Positions 1 through 5,638 of a stretch of 8,981 nucleotides of DNA are shown here, one piece after another. Position 1 is the first letter of the stretch. Each line of letters starts with the position of its first letter. The DNA is taken from contig JAGLTZ010000089.1 in assembly GCA_023135015.1 (NCBI GenBank), forward strand, positions 1 through 8,981. Direction: 5' to 3'. The stretch comes from Candidatus Latescibacterota bacterium (GTDB lineage Bacteria; Blakebacterota; Blakebacteria; Blakebacterales; Blakebacteraceae). The position numbers and the translations under genes are program-made. The notes beneath the pieces are model-generated. The model saw only the letters and a program-made list of their open reading frames with translations, was not told the origin of the DNA and ran no database searches.

Positions 1-51
1 GGCCGGAATGCATCGGCGCTCGAATGCCAGCGTAATTGCGGAACGGTGTAC

Positions 52-408
52 TTAGTCTTTCTTTTCGAGTTCCTCGAGGCGTTTTGTTATGGCCTCCAGT
101 TCTCGCCCGAGCGCTTCTGCCTGGTTCCTGAGCAGTTCGGTTTCCTGCTCTTCTGGCATTGGCTGCTGATAAGGGGGGTATGCCCAGCCTGGCGAATAGC
201 CTGCACGCGCCCAGCCCGGCAGACCGGTAGCATAGTACCAATGGCGCCATCCACGTCCACCGCCCCCCCATCCACCGCCCCCCCAACCACGGCCCCCAGC
301 GTATCCTGGCGCGCTGTATGCTGGCGAACTGTAGCCTGCGCAGTAACCCAAACCGCGTCCCGTCATGGGTCCCACACCTCTCGGTCCCGTGCGATCTCCT
401 CCTGGCAT
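52..408 (-). CDS. DUF5320-like small Gly/Trp/Tyr-rich protein
   Basis: The N-terminus (MPGGDRTGP followed by GPMTGRGLGYCAGY) matches my recollection of the DUF5320 family, small proteins of unknown function common in anaerobes. The middle is a low-complexity segment rich in Gly, Trp and Tyr, including two GGWGG-type repeats. The last 35 or so residues (EEQETELLRNQ to the end LEELEKKD) are charged with leucine spacing and should form a coiled coil, so the protein is probably oligomeric. I see no signal peptide and no membrane segment. I chose the ATG at 408 over an in-frame TTG three codons upstream, because it has AAAGGAG nine bases before it and gives the family's usual N-terminus. The gene lies 15 bp after the PadR gene on the same strand, so the two are probably cotranscribed and PadR may control it. 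The function is unknown; family assignment is fairly sure. Confidence 0.8.
   Translation of the reverse strand: MPGGDRTGPRGVGPMTGRGLGYCAGYSSPAYSAPGYAGGRGWGGGGWGGGGRGWRHWYYATGLPGWARAGYSPGWAYPPYQQPMPEEQETELLRNQAEALGRELEAITKRLEELEKKD
257..286 (-). repeat. Two 15-bp tandem units, G-rich on the coding strand
   Basis: Two near-identical 15-bp units lie at 257-271 and 272-286, each with a run of seven C on the plus strand, followed by a five-C run at 293-297. On the coding strand and mRNA these are G-runs encoding a Gly/Trp repeat of the DUF5320-like protein. Being 15 bp, unit gain or loss would keep the reading frame. The G-runs could fold as a G-quadruplex, which is a guess from run length only. 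Confidence 0.6.
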
Positions 409-423
409 TGCTTTCAACTCCTT

Positions 424-825
424 TCAGTGATACTCGCCCGTGCCTTCTTTCATGTGCCTGTCATAAGCGGATATAAAGCGATGGAGTACACTGCTCGTAT
501 CGCGCAGCTCTTCCACGCAATCAACCAGATAACGATGCCCGGCTTTCGTTAACCGGTAAATCCGGCGCGCCGGCCCTGCCGAGGATTCGGTGTCCCACTC
601 CGATCGTACCAGACCGGATGTCTCCAATTCGCGCAATGTGCGGTAAACCGGGCCAGAGGCTACATCATCCAGACTAAAAGGTTCCAACGTACTGACCAGT
701 TCATATCCGTGACTCGGCCCCTCGTGCAGGAGCAGTAGCAGGACCGGTTCCAGAAAACGGCGAATAGATCCTCCGGTGTATCCTCCTCTCCCACCCCTGA
801 CTCGCCGACGTCTCCTTTGGGGCAT
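424..825 (-). CDS. PadR-family transcriptional regulator
   Basis: This is a 133-aa winged-helix DNA-binding protein of the PadR type. The diagnostic stretch starts near residue 23 (RFLEPVLLLLLHEGPSHGYEL), followed by the recognition-helix region GPVYRTLRELETSGLV (about 58-73) and the wing with R-R-I-Y-R-L-T (about 87-93). A C-terminal helix follows, which in PadR proteins forms the dimer. The first 15 residues are unusually basic, with five consecutive arginines and then an Arg/Gly stretch. The ATG at 825 has GGGGAG about five bases upstream. PadR proteins are usually repressors that respond to a ligand or stress; no ligand can be named here. The gene is divergent from the flavoprotein-Hdr operon and sits upstream of the DUF5320-like gene, so both are candidate targets along with its own promoter. 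Family assignment is firm, targets are inference. Confidence 0.92.
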   Translation of the reverse strand: MPQRRRRRVRGGRGGYTGGSIRRFLEPVLLLLLHEGPSHGYELVSTLEPFSLDDVASGPVYRTLRELETSGLVRSEWDTESSAGPARRIYRLTKAGHRYLVDCVEELRDTSSVLHRFISAYDRHMKEGTGEYH

Positions 826-868
826 TGGACTCCCCTCAACTTGTTCTCCTCCGGGAACTAACTACTTT

Positions 869-884
869 ATGTACTTAGGTATAT
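869..884. promoter_or_regulatory. Imperfect palindrome, possible PadR operator
   Basis: The 16-base sequence ATGTACTTAGGTATAT is an imperfect inverted repeat in which 12 of 16 positions match the reverse complement. Its AT-rich ATGTA/TATAT arms resemble the short ATGT-ACAT-type operators described for several PadR repressors. It overlaps the downstream edge of the predicted padR -10 box, a natural position for autorepression. Binding is inferred only. Confidence 0.35.
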
Positions 885-911
885 TATGACACTAGATAAC
901 GGTCCGGTCAA
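883..911 (-). promoter_or_regulatory. Predicted sigma-70 type promoter of padR-DUF5320
   Basis: Read on the minus strand, a TTGACC -35 box (906-911) and a CATAAT -10 box (883-888) are separated by 17 bases. This is close to the TTGACA-17-TATAAT consensus and the best promoter match I found in the window. It would give a leader of roughly 50 bases before the padR ATG at 825. Confidence 0.55.
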
Positions 912-969
912 TGAATTTATCACACCTAGGAGCCTGTCGGGGGTTGTCACGCCCGTACGGATATACTCG

Positions 970-998
970 TTGTACTCGATTCAGGAGAAAAGTAGTTT
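970..998 (+). promoter_or_regulatory. Weak candidate promoter for the flavoprotein-Hdr operon
   Basis: TTGTAC (970-975) and TAGTTT (993-998) are 17 bases apart, upstream of the first operon gene at 1035. The match to consensus is poor. An 8-bp perfect palindrome, CCGTACGG, lies just upstream at 953-960 and could be a regulator half-site. The true promoter must lie somewhere in 826-1034, but this particular one is only a guess. Confidence 0.2.
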
Positions 999-1034
999 GT
1001 TCAAGCCCAACATATGTGACGAGGGAGCATCCAG

Positions 1035-1958
1035 ATGGAGCACAGAGATGTGATCGTGATAGGAGCAGGACCGGCCGGACTCACCGCAGGCATGTATTGC
1101 TCCTGTTATGGTCTCAGCACCTTGATCATCGAGGAAAAGATGCCGGGGGGTTGTGCCGCTGAGATCCCTCTCCTTGAGAATTATCCCGGTCTGAGTGAAG
1201 GTATTGCCGGAAAGGATCTAATCGAAAAAATTGTACAACAATGCGGCGAATCTGGAGCGGAAATACATCAATTCGAAAAGGTGCTCGGATTAAATTTCAA
1301 TGACGATGAATATGTTTTAAAAACAGATGGGTCCGATTATAGAACTGATGCTGTAATTCTTGCGATGGGAAGACGTTACGAATTATTGGACATTCCCGGG
1401 GAGAAAGAGTTCCGGGGTAAAGGTGTCAGTTATTGCGCGGTCTGCGATGGACACTTCTTCAAAGATAAGAAAGTAGCTGTTGTGGGACATGATTGCCGGG
1501 CGGCAGAAGTAGCGATATATCTCTCCGGGCTGGCATCCGATGTGAAGTTAGTCTGTCAGGGAAAGGATTTATGCGCGGAGAAAGTCTGTATCGATGATCT
1601 GGCAGAAAAAAAGGTGGAAATATGTAATTATCTGGAATTAAAGGAAATCACGGGAGACATCAATGTAACAGGTGTTGTATTGGCAGACAGCAAAACCGGA
1701 GAAACCAGAGATACAGATATTGATGGTGTGTTCATTCAGTCAAATGAAATCCCCAACTCTGAGATCGTGAGTCAAGCCGGGATCGATGTCGATGAGAACA
1801 GCTATATCATCATCGATGAGAACTCGAAGACGAACATAGACAGAGTATATGCCGTCGGCGATATCACCACCAATCCCGTGAAGCTTGTGGTTACGGCTGC
1901 TTCACAGGCTGCGGTCGCGGCCACCGACCTATCCAGAAATATCAGCAGGTACGTATAG
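1035..1958 (+). CDS. Thioredoxin-reductase-like flavoprotein with degraded NAD(P)H site
   Basis: This 307-aa protein has the length and plan of low-molecular-weight thioredoxin reductase: an N-terminal FAD dinucleotide-binding motif GAGPAG (10-15), ENYPG (48-52), an active-site CAVC pair (134-137) followed by Asp, and the C-terminal FAD motif with VGD (274-276) and VVTAASQAAVAA. It should be a cytosolic FAD enzyme passing electrons through the CxxC to a thioredoxin-like partner. The second nucleotide-binding domain is odd. Where NADPH enzymes have GGGD(S/T)A, this one has GHDCRA (151-156), and the arginine-rich 2'-phosphate motif is replaced by VCQGKDLC. NAD(P)H is therefore an unlikely donor; ferredoxin, F420 or an Hdr subunit are alternatives, as known for the FFTR and DFTR types. 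It carries 11 cysteines, five of them in the second domain. The ATG has GAGGGAG seven bases upstream. It is first in the operon and sampled interior blocks are AT-rich (88 of 240 bases G or C). Confidence 0.88.
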   Translation: MEHRDVIVIGAGPAGLTAGMYCSCYGLSTLIIEEKMPGGCAAEIPLLENYPGLSEGIAGKDLIEKIVQQCGESGAEIHQFEKVLGLNFNDDEYVLKTDGSDYRTDAVILAMGRRYELLDIPGEKEFRGKGVSYCAVCDGHFFKDKKVAVVGHDCRAAEVAIYLSGLASDVKLVCQGKDLCAEKVCIDDLAEKKVEICNYLELKEITGDINVTGVVLADSKTGETRDTDIDGVFIQSNEIPNSEIVSQAGIDVDENSYIIIDENSKTNIDRVYAVGDITTNPVKLVVTAASQAAVAATDLSRNISRYV

Positions 1959-1991
1959 GGCAAATGCCTCCAGCGCTTCGATGGACAGGAG

Positions 1992-3797
1992 TTGACTGAT
2001 CCCGTGCCGTCTGACAGTAAAGATAAACGAATCGGAGTCTTCATCTGTCACTGCGGCAAGAATATCGCCGGCGGAGTCGACATAGAAGCCCTGCTGCAAA
2101 GTATACGAGAGACACCGGGTGTAAAGTTCGTCGCCGAAAACAGGTACTCCTGTTCTGAAGATGGGCAGATCGATATCCAGAACGCCATTCAGGACCAGGA
2201 ACTGGATCGGGTCATCATAGCCGCGTGCGCTCCCTCCCTGCATCTGATGACTTTCCAGCGATGTGGTGAGAGCGCGGGTATAGAACCGTCATTCGTGGAT
2301 CTGATCGATATCAGAAAATGGACGATGCACGGGAACCCCGAGAAAGTCGACCCGGATGAAGCGCTGGAGAGATCGAAGAAGCTCATCAAGCAGGCCGTTA
2401 AAAGGATGAGCCTCAAGCGGGTAATCCCACAGGTCGTAGTGAAGACTGAGCCGTCGGTCCTGGTCATCGGCGGTGGGGTGGCCGGACTCGAGGCGGCCTT
2501 GGATCTGGCGGATAAGGGCTATGAAGTGAATCTTGTGGAGCGTCTGCCCACTATCGGGGGGAAGATGGCGCTACTCTATAAGGTCTTCCCCACTAACGAC
2601 TGTGCTCCATGTATCCTGGCCCCCAAAACGGCGTATGCCAACATACATCCCGGCATCAATCTGCTGACTTATTCAGAAGTCACCGCTGTTGAAGGATATA
2701 TTGGGAACTTCAGCGTCAAAGTGACCCGGAAGCCTCGATATATCAATGAAGATAGCTGCACAGGCTGCGGGCTTTGTGTGGAAAAGTGCCCCCAGAAGGT
2801 GATCGACAGTGTTTATTCAGCCGGCATCGGCGAGCGAAAAGCCATATATATCCCCTACGATCTGGCGATACCCAAGAAGGCCGTTATTGATGATGAGAAC
2901 TGCCTGTATATGAAGACGGGTGCCTGTCGTCTATGTGAAGATGAATGCCCTACTGATGCTATAGATTTCGACCAGGAATCCCGTACAATCGAACTGAAAG
3001 CCGGGGCAATAATCGTTGCCACCGGATTTGATGAATATAATCCGACGGAAAAAACAGAATACGGATACGATCGATATGATAATGTTATCACACAATATCA
3101 GCTCGCGCGAATCCTGGACATTGATGGCCCCACAAAAGGCAAACTTTTAAGGCCGAGCGATGGTAAGGAACCTCAAAACATCGCTATGATCCAATGCGTA
3201 GGTTCCCGCGACGAAAACACAAACGAATACTGCTCCTCGATCTGCTGCATGTACGCGTTGAAACACGCACAGATAATCAGAGAGATGGTCCTGCCCGATA
3301 CAGAGATATATATCTGCTATATAGATATGCGTACTGCGGGTAAGAACTTTGAAGCCTATTACAGGAGAACCCGGGAGCTGGGAATCAATTTCATCCGGGG
3401 ACGACCGGGCGAGATCATTGAAGAGACAGATACGAAGAACCTCATCATGAAAGTAGAGGATCCCGATCTCGGCAGGCTTCTCAACCTAGAGGTGGAGATG
3501 GTCGTACTATCATGCGCCACCTTGCCGTCTGAAGGCACTGAACAACTCTCCGGGATCCTGGGCACAGCACTGGATGAGAACGGGTTCTACCAGGAGGTGC
3601 ATCCCAAACTGCGCCCGGTGGAGACGAATGTGCGTGGTATCTACATATGCGGTGCCGCGCAGGGGCCCAAGGACATCCCGGATTCGATAGTACAGGCCAA
3701 AGCGGCCGCTTCCTGTGTGGATGGTGAATTGAGGAAAGGCGAAATCAAACTACCGGAGTTCATAGTCAAGACAACAGGTCCGGACAAAGAAGGATGA
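1992..3797 (+). CDS. hdrA: HdrA-like flavin iron-sulfur subunit, lacking C-terminal ferredoxin domain
   Basis: This 601-aa protein is the FAD and iron-sulfur subunit of a heterodisulfide-reductase-like complex. In order it has: an N-terminal domain with CHCG (19-22), C54 and C79 typical of HdrA; the FAD motif GGGVAG (160-165); NDCAPC (202-207); an inserted ferredoxin domain with C256, C259, C262, C266 and C304, C312, C315, C319; the conserved segment C402-x11-C414-x3-CC (418-419); DMRTAGK (445-451); and the final FAD segment GIYICGAAQGPKDI (549-562). It ends about 25 residues after the last flavin-domain helix, so the C-terminal two-cluster ferredoxin domain of methanogen HdrA is absent. In known complexes the FAD is the electron-bifurcation site. 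The start is uncertain: the TTG at 1992 directly abuts an AGGAG, while the GTG at 2004 lies 12 bases after it; no ATG fits. It starts 33 bp after the flavoprotein and overlaps the next gene by 4 bp (ATGA). Confidence 0.92.
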   Translation: MTDPVPSDSKDKRIGVFICHCGKNIAGGVDIEALLQSIRETPGVKFVAENRYSCSEDGQIDIQNAIQDQELDRVIIAACAPSLHLMTFQRCGESAGIEPSFVDLIDIRKWTMHGNPEKVDPDEALERSKKLIKQAVKRMSLKRVIPQVVVKTEPSVLVIGGGVAGLEAALDLADKGYEVNLVERLPTIGGKMALLYKVFPTNDCAPCILAPKTAYANIHPGINLLTYSEVTAVEGYIGNFSVKVTRKPRYINEDSCTGCGLCVEKCPQKVIDSVYSAGIGERKAIYIPYDLAIPKKAVIDDENCLYMKTGACRLCEDECPTDAIDFDQESRTIELKAGAIIVATGFDEYNPTEKTEYGYDRYDNVITQYQLARILDIDGPTKGKLLRPSDGKEPQNIAMIQCVGSRDENTNEYCSSICCMYALKHAQIIREMVLPDTEIYICYIDMRTAGKNFEAYYRRTRELGINFIRGRPGEIIEETDTKNLIMKVEDPDLGRLLNLEVEMVVLSCATLPSEGTEQLSGILGTALDENGFYQEVHPKLRPVETNVRGIYICGAAQGPKDIPDSIVQAKAAASCVDGELRKGEIKLPEFIVKTTGPDKEG

Positions 3798-4066
3798 TTA
3801 AGTTGGAGGAAGTATATGTAGAAGATTTCATGTCTCCCGGCTGCGTTGGATGCCCTGCCGTCAAAGCGATGCTCGAAGAACTGTCTGATGAACTGGAATG
3901 TGAGCTGATAATAGAGGAAGTGGACATCACAGTGGATGCAACAAGAGCGGCACAGTACGGAATAATGTCTGTTCCCGCAGTAGCCATCAACGGCATCCTT
4001 AAATTCGTCGGTCTACCGGACAGGAAGGAATTGAAAGACGCCATCATCGAAGAGCTCGAAGGATGA
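3794..4066 (+). CDS. Small thioredoxin/glutaredoxin-like protein (CVGC)
   Basis: This 90-aa protein has the thioredoxin fold signatures: an N-terminal strand, the active site C17-V-G-C20 followed by Pro and a helix, a second strand (LIIEEVDIT) and the cis-proline loop S59-V60-P61, then GILKFVG and a terminal helix. Its size resembles the short archaeal-type thioredoxins (the Mj0307/MTH807 and MTH895 kind) more than the 105-aa E. coli type. There is no signal peptide, so it acts in the cytosol. Its ATG overlaps the hdrA stop by 4 bp (ATGA), indicating translational coupling, and it precedes hdrC by 7 bp. The context suggests it is the redox partner of the upstream thioredoxin-reductase-like protein, of HdrB, or both. 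An unrelated general thioredoxin role is possible. Fold assignment is firm; the partners are inference. Confidence 0.88.
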   Translation: MIKLEEVYVEDFMSPGCVGCPAVKAMLEELSDELECELIIEEVDITVDATRAAQYGIMSVPAVAINGILKFVGLPDRKELKDAIIEELEG

Positions 4067-4073
4067 TTATTCG

Positions 4074-4661
4074 ATGAAGCCGGATGATATCCCTGAAGAT
4101 ATGCCTGAAGATATCCCTGAAGATATGCCCGAAAATATTTCTGGAGATGATTCCGAAGAAACAGTACAGGTCCCGAATCTGGACCCGGCCTTCAAATATG
4201 AAGTGATGAGGAATGAAGGTGCCGGGGGTCTTAAATACTGCTTCGCCTGTGGTGCCTGTACCGCCAGCTGCCCCATTCATGAGATCGATCATGGATTCGA
4301 TCCCCGGAAACTGGCCAGAATGGTACAGCTGGGGATGAAGGATGAAGTACTGAGCAGTCCTCTCATCTGGTATTGCTCCGCCTGCCGCAACTGTGAGCAA
4401 CACTGCCCGCAGAGCGTGGAATTCTTCAATATCCTGAACGTGTTGAAGAACATGGCAGCTGAGAAAGGCTATGCGCCATATGCGTGGGTGGTCCAGACCC
4501 GGCATCTCATGCGAACAGGAATGGTGTTCCGGACGGATGAAGCCTGGGAGACGAGAAGAAAGGCTCTATCTCTCCCCCCTCTCCAGCTCGACGGGGAAAA
4601 GGTGAGAGAACTGATCGAGCTCTCAGGACTCGATGAACTCATAGTCAAGAAGCGGCCTTAG
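4074..4661 (+). CDS. hdrC: HdrC-like two-[4Fe-4S] electron-transfer subunit
   Basis: This 195-aa protein carries two classical cluster motifs, C56-x2-C59-x2-C62-x3-C66-P and C101-x2-C104-x2-C107-x3-C111-P, separated as in HdrC, and has no membrane segment, so it belongs to a soluble Hdr. In known complexes HdrC passes electrons between HdrA and HdrB. The first 30 residues are an unusual acidic extension built of D-I-P-E and D-M-P-E tetrapeptides; methanogen HdrC starts close to its first cluster domain. After the clusters come the helical segments VEFFNILNVLKNMAAEKGYAPYAW and a C-terminal tail typical of the family. The ATG is 7 bp after the thioredoxin-like gene, with GAAGGA ten bases upstream overlapping that gene's end. 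Its TAG stop is directly followed by the hdrB ATG. Confidence 0.92.
   Translation: MKPDDIPEDMPEDIPEDMPENISGDDSEETVQVPNLDPAFKYEVMRNEGAGGLKYCFACGACTASCPIHEIDHGFDPRKLARMVQLGMKDEVLSSPLIWYCSACRNCEQHCPQSVEFFNILNVLKNMAAEKGYAPYAWVVQTRHLMRTGMVFRTDEAWETRRKALSLPPLQLDGEKVRELIELSGLDELIVKKRP
4086..4157 (+). repeat. 12-bp tandem repeat in the hdrC N-terminus
   Basis: Four clear 12-base units (GATATCCCTGAA and GATATGCCTGAA alternating, starting at 4086, 4098, 4110 and 4122) encode D-I-P-E / D-M-P-E, followed by two decayed units at 4134 and 4146. Because the unit is a multiple of three, copy-number change would lengthen or shorten the acidic extension without breaking the gene. The alternation of ATC and ATG suggests duplication of a 24-base double unit. 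Confidence 0.85.
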
Positions 4662-5555
4662 ATGAACCGGTATGCTCTTTTCCTGGGGTGCACGACTCCC
4701 AGATATGTGTTTCAGTATGAACTCTCTTCGCGATGGGTTCTCAAACAGCTGGGGATAGAGCTGATCGATATTGATGACTTCGCATGCTGTGGTTTCAACC
4801 AGATAGATCTGAATAAAGAGACAGGACTTCTCCTGGCCGCCATGAATCTGGCTGTTGCTGAAGCCAGAGGACTAAATATCCTCACCCTCTGTACTTCATG
4901 TGCCGGTGCCCTGGCTGAAGCGGCGAAGAAACTAAAAGCCGACCCAAAAAAAAGAGAGGGGGTGAACAGTAAACTACAGACTGTTGCTCTGGAATATCGC
5001 GGCAATATCGAGGTGAAACATATTTCCAGAGTTCTGTATGAGGATATCGGTGTCGAGAAGATAGAAGAGGCAGTGAAAACAGATCTATCAGGACTTCGAG
5101 CCGCTCCTCATTACGGATGTCACTACCTGAAGCCGGAATGGATCTCCGCCGGATTCGATGAACCGGATGCTCCGCAGACACTCCATCAGCTTATTTCAGC
5201 GACAGGGGCTGTTCCCATATCGTATGAGACCTCGAATCTGTGCTGTGGAGGAAAGACCTTCCCCATTTCCAGGGACACGACTCTATCCCTGGTGAACAGG
5301 AAACTGAATAATCTGAAAACGAAAGAGATCGACTGCATGGTCCTTCAATGTCCGACCTGCTATCTCATGTATGGTGAGATGCAGAAGCAGATAAACAAAA
5401 GATTCGGGGAAGAACATGAGGTCCCGGTTCTTCTGTATCCCCAGCTTCTCGGTCTTGCTCTGGGCGGGAATCCGCAAACCGATCTCGGGTTGGATCTGAA
5501 CGCGATTCCACTGGATGGTATTATGGCCAGAATCGCGAAAAGCGATCAGGATTGA
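4662..5555 (+). CDS. hdrB: HdrB-like catalytic subunit with two CCG domains
   Basis: This 297-aa protein has both cysteine-rich CCG motifs of HdrB: C10-x31-C42-C43-x33-C77-x2-C80 and C153-x40-C194-C195-x34-C230-x2-C233. In structurally known HdrB these bind the two noncubane [4Fe-4S] clusters that cleave the CoM-S-S-CoB disulfide. All ten cysteines are present at nearly canonical spacing, so the active site should be intact; the length also matches HdrB. In a bacterium the substrate is probably not the methanogen heterodisulfide; a protein or small-molecule disulfide is more likely, and the CxxC protein encoded two genes upstream is an obvious candidate. The ATG abuts the hdrC stop with no spacer, so translation is probably coupled. 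This is the last gene of the operon, facing dprA. Similar CCG proteins occur in lactate and glycolate oxidases (LutA, GlpC), but the HdrA and HdrC neighbours settle the assignment. Confidence 0.93.
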   Translation: MNRYALFLGCTTPRYVFQYELSSRWVLKQLGIELIDIDDFACCGFNQIDLNKETGLLLAAMNLAVAEARGLNILTLCTSCAGALAEAAKKLKADPKKREGVNSKLQTVALEYRGNIEVKHISRVLYEDIGVEKIEEAVKTDLSGLRAAPHYGCHYLKPEWISAGFDEPDAPQTLHQLISATGAVPISYETSNLCCGGKTFPISRDTTLSLVNRKLNNLKTKEIDCMVLQCPTCYLMYGEMQKQINKRFGEEHEVPVLLYPQLLGLALGGNPQTDLGLDLNAIPLDGIMARIAKSDQD

Positions 5556-5638
5556 ATCTATCGCGTTTCAATGAACAGGTAACGCGTTATCCAGCACAGC
5601 CAGAGACGGGCAGAAGCCAAGGCTGTAAGTATCTAGAG

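Noticed and set aside
1..51. Left edge of the window
   Set aside because: No gene end, terminator hairpin with T-run or repeat could be supported in these 51 bases.
46..552. Plus-strand open frame with a Thr/Pro/Ser-rich middle
   Set aside because: It lies opposite the DUF5320-like gene and the end of padR, which both have family motifs and ribosome binding sites; the low-complexity part mirrors the Gly-rich repeat.
4044..4505. Minus-strand open frame with an Ile/Phe/Arg/His repeat opposite hdrC
   Set aside because: The repeat is the reverse complement of the DIPE repeat in hdrC, and the rest is antisense to conserved cysteine motifs.
4662..5555. HdrB-like gene as a LutA/GlpC-type CCG protein of lactate or glycerol-phosphate oxidation
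   Set aside because: Both CCG motifs have HdrB spacing and the adjacent genes are HdrA- and HdrC-like, with no LutB or GlpA neighbour.
5556..5638. Possible terminator between the convergent hdrB and dprA genes
   Set aside because: The only symmetric elements are a perfect AACGCGTT palindrome near 5580 and a 6-bp ACAGCC/GGCTGT pair with a 19-base loop; neither has a strong stem followed by a T-run.
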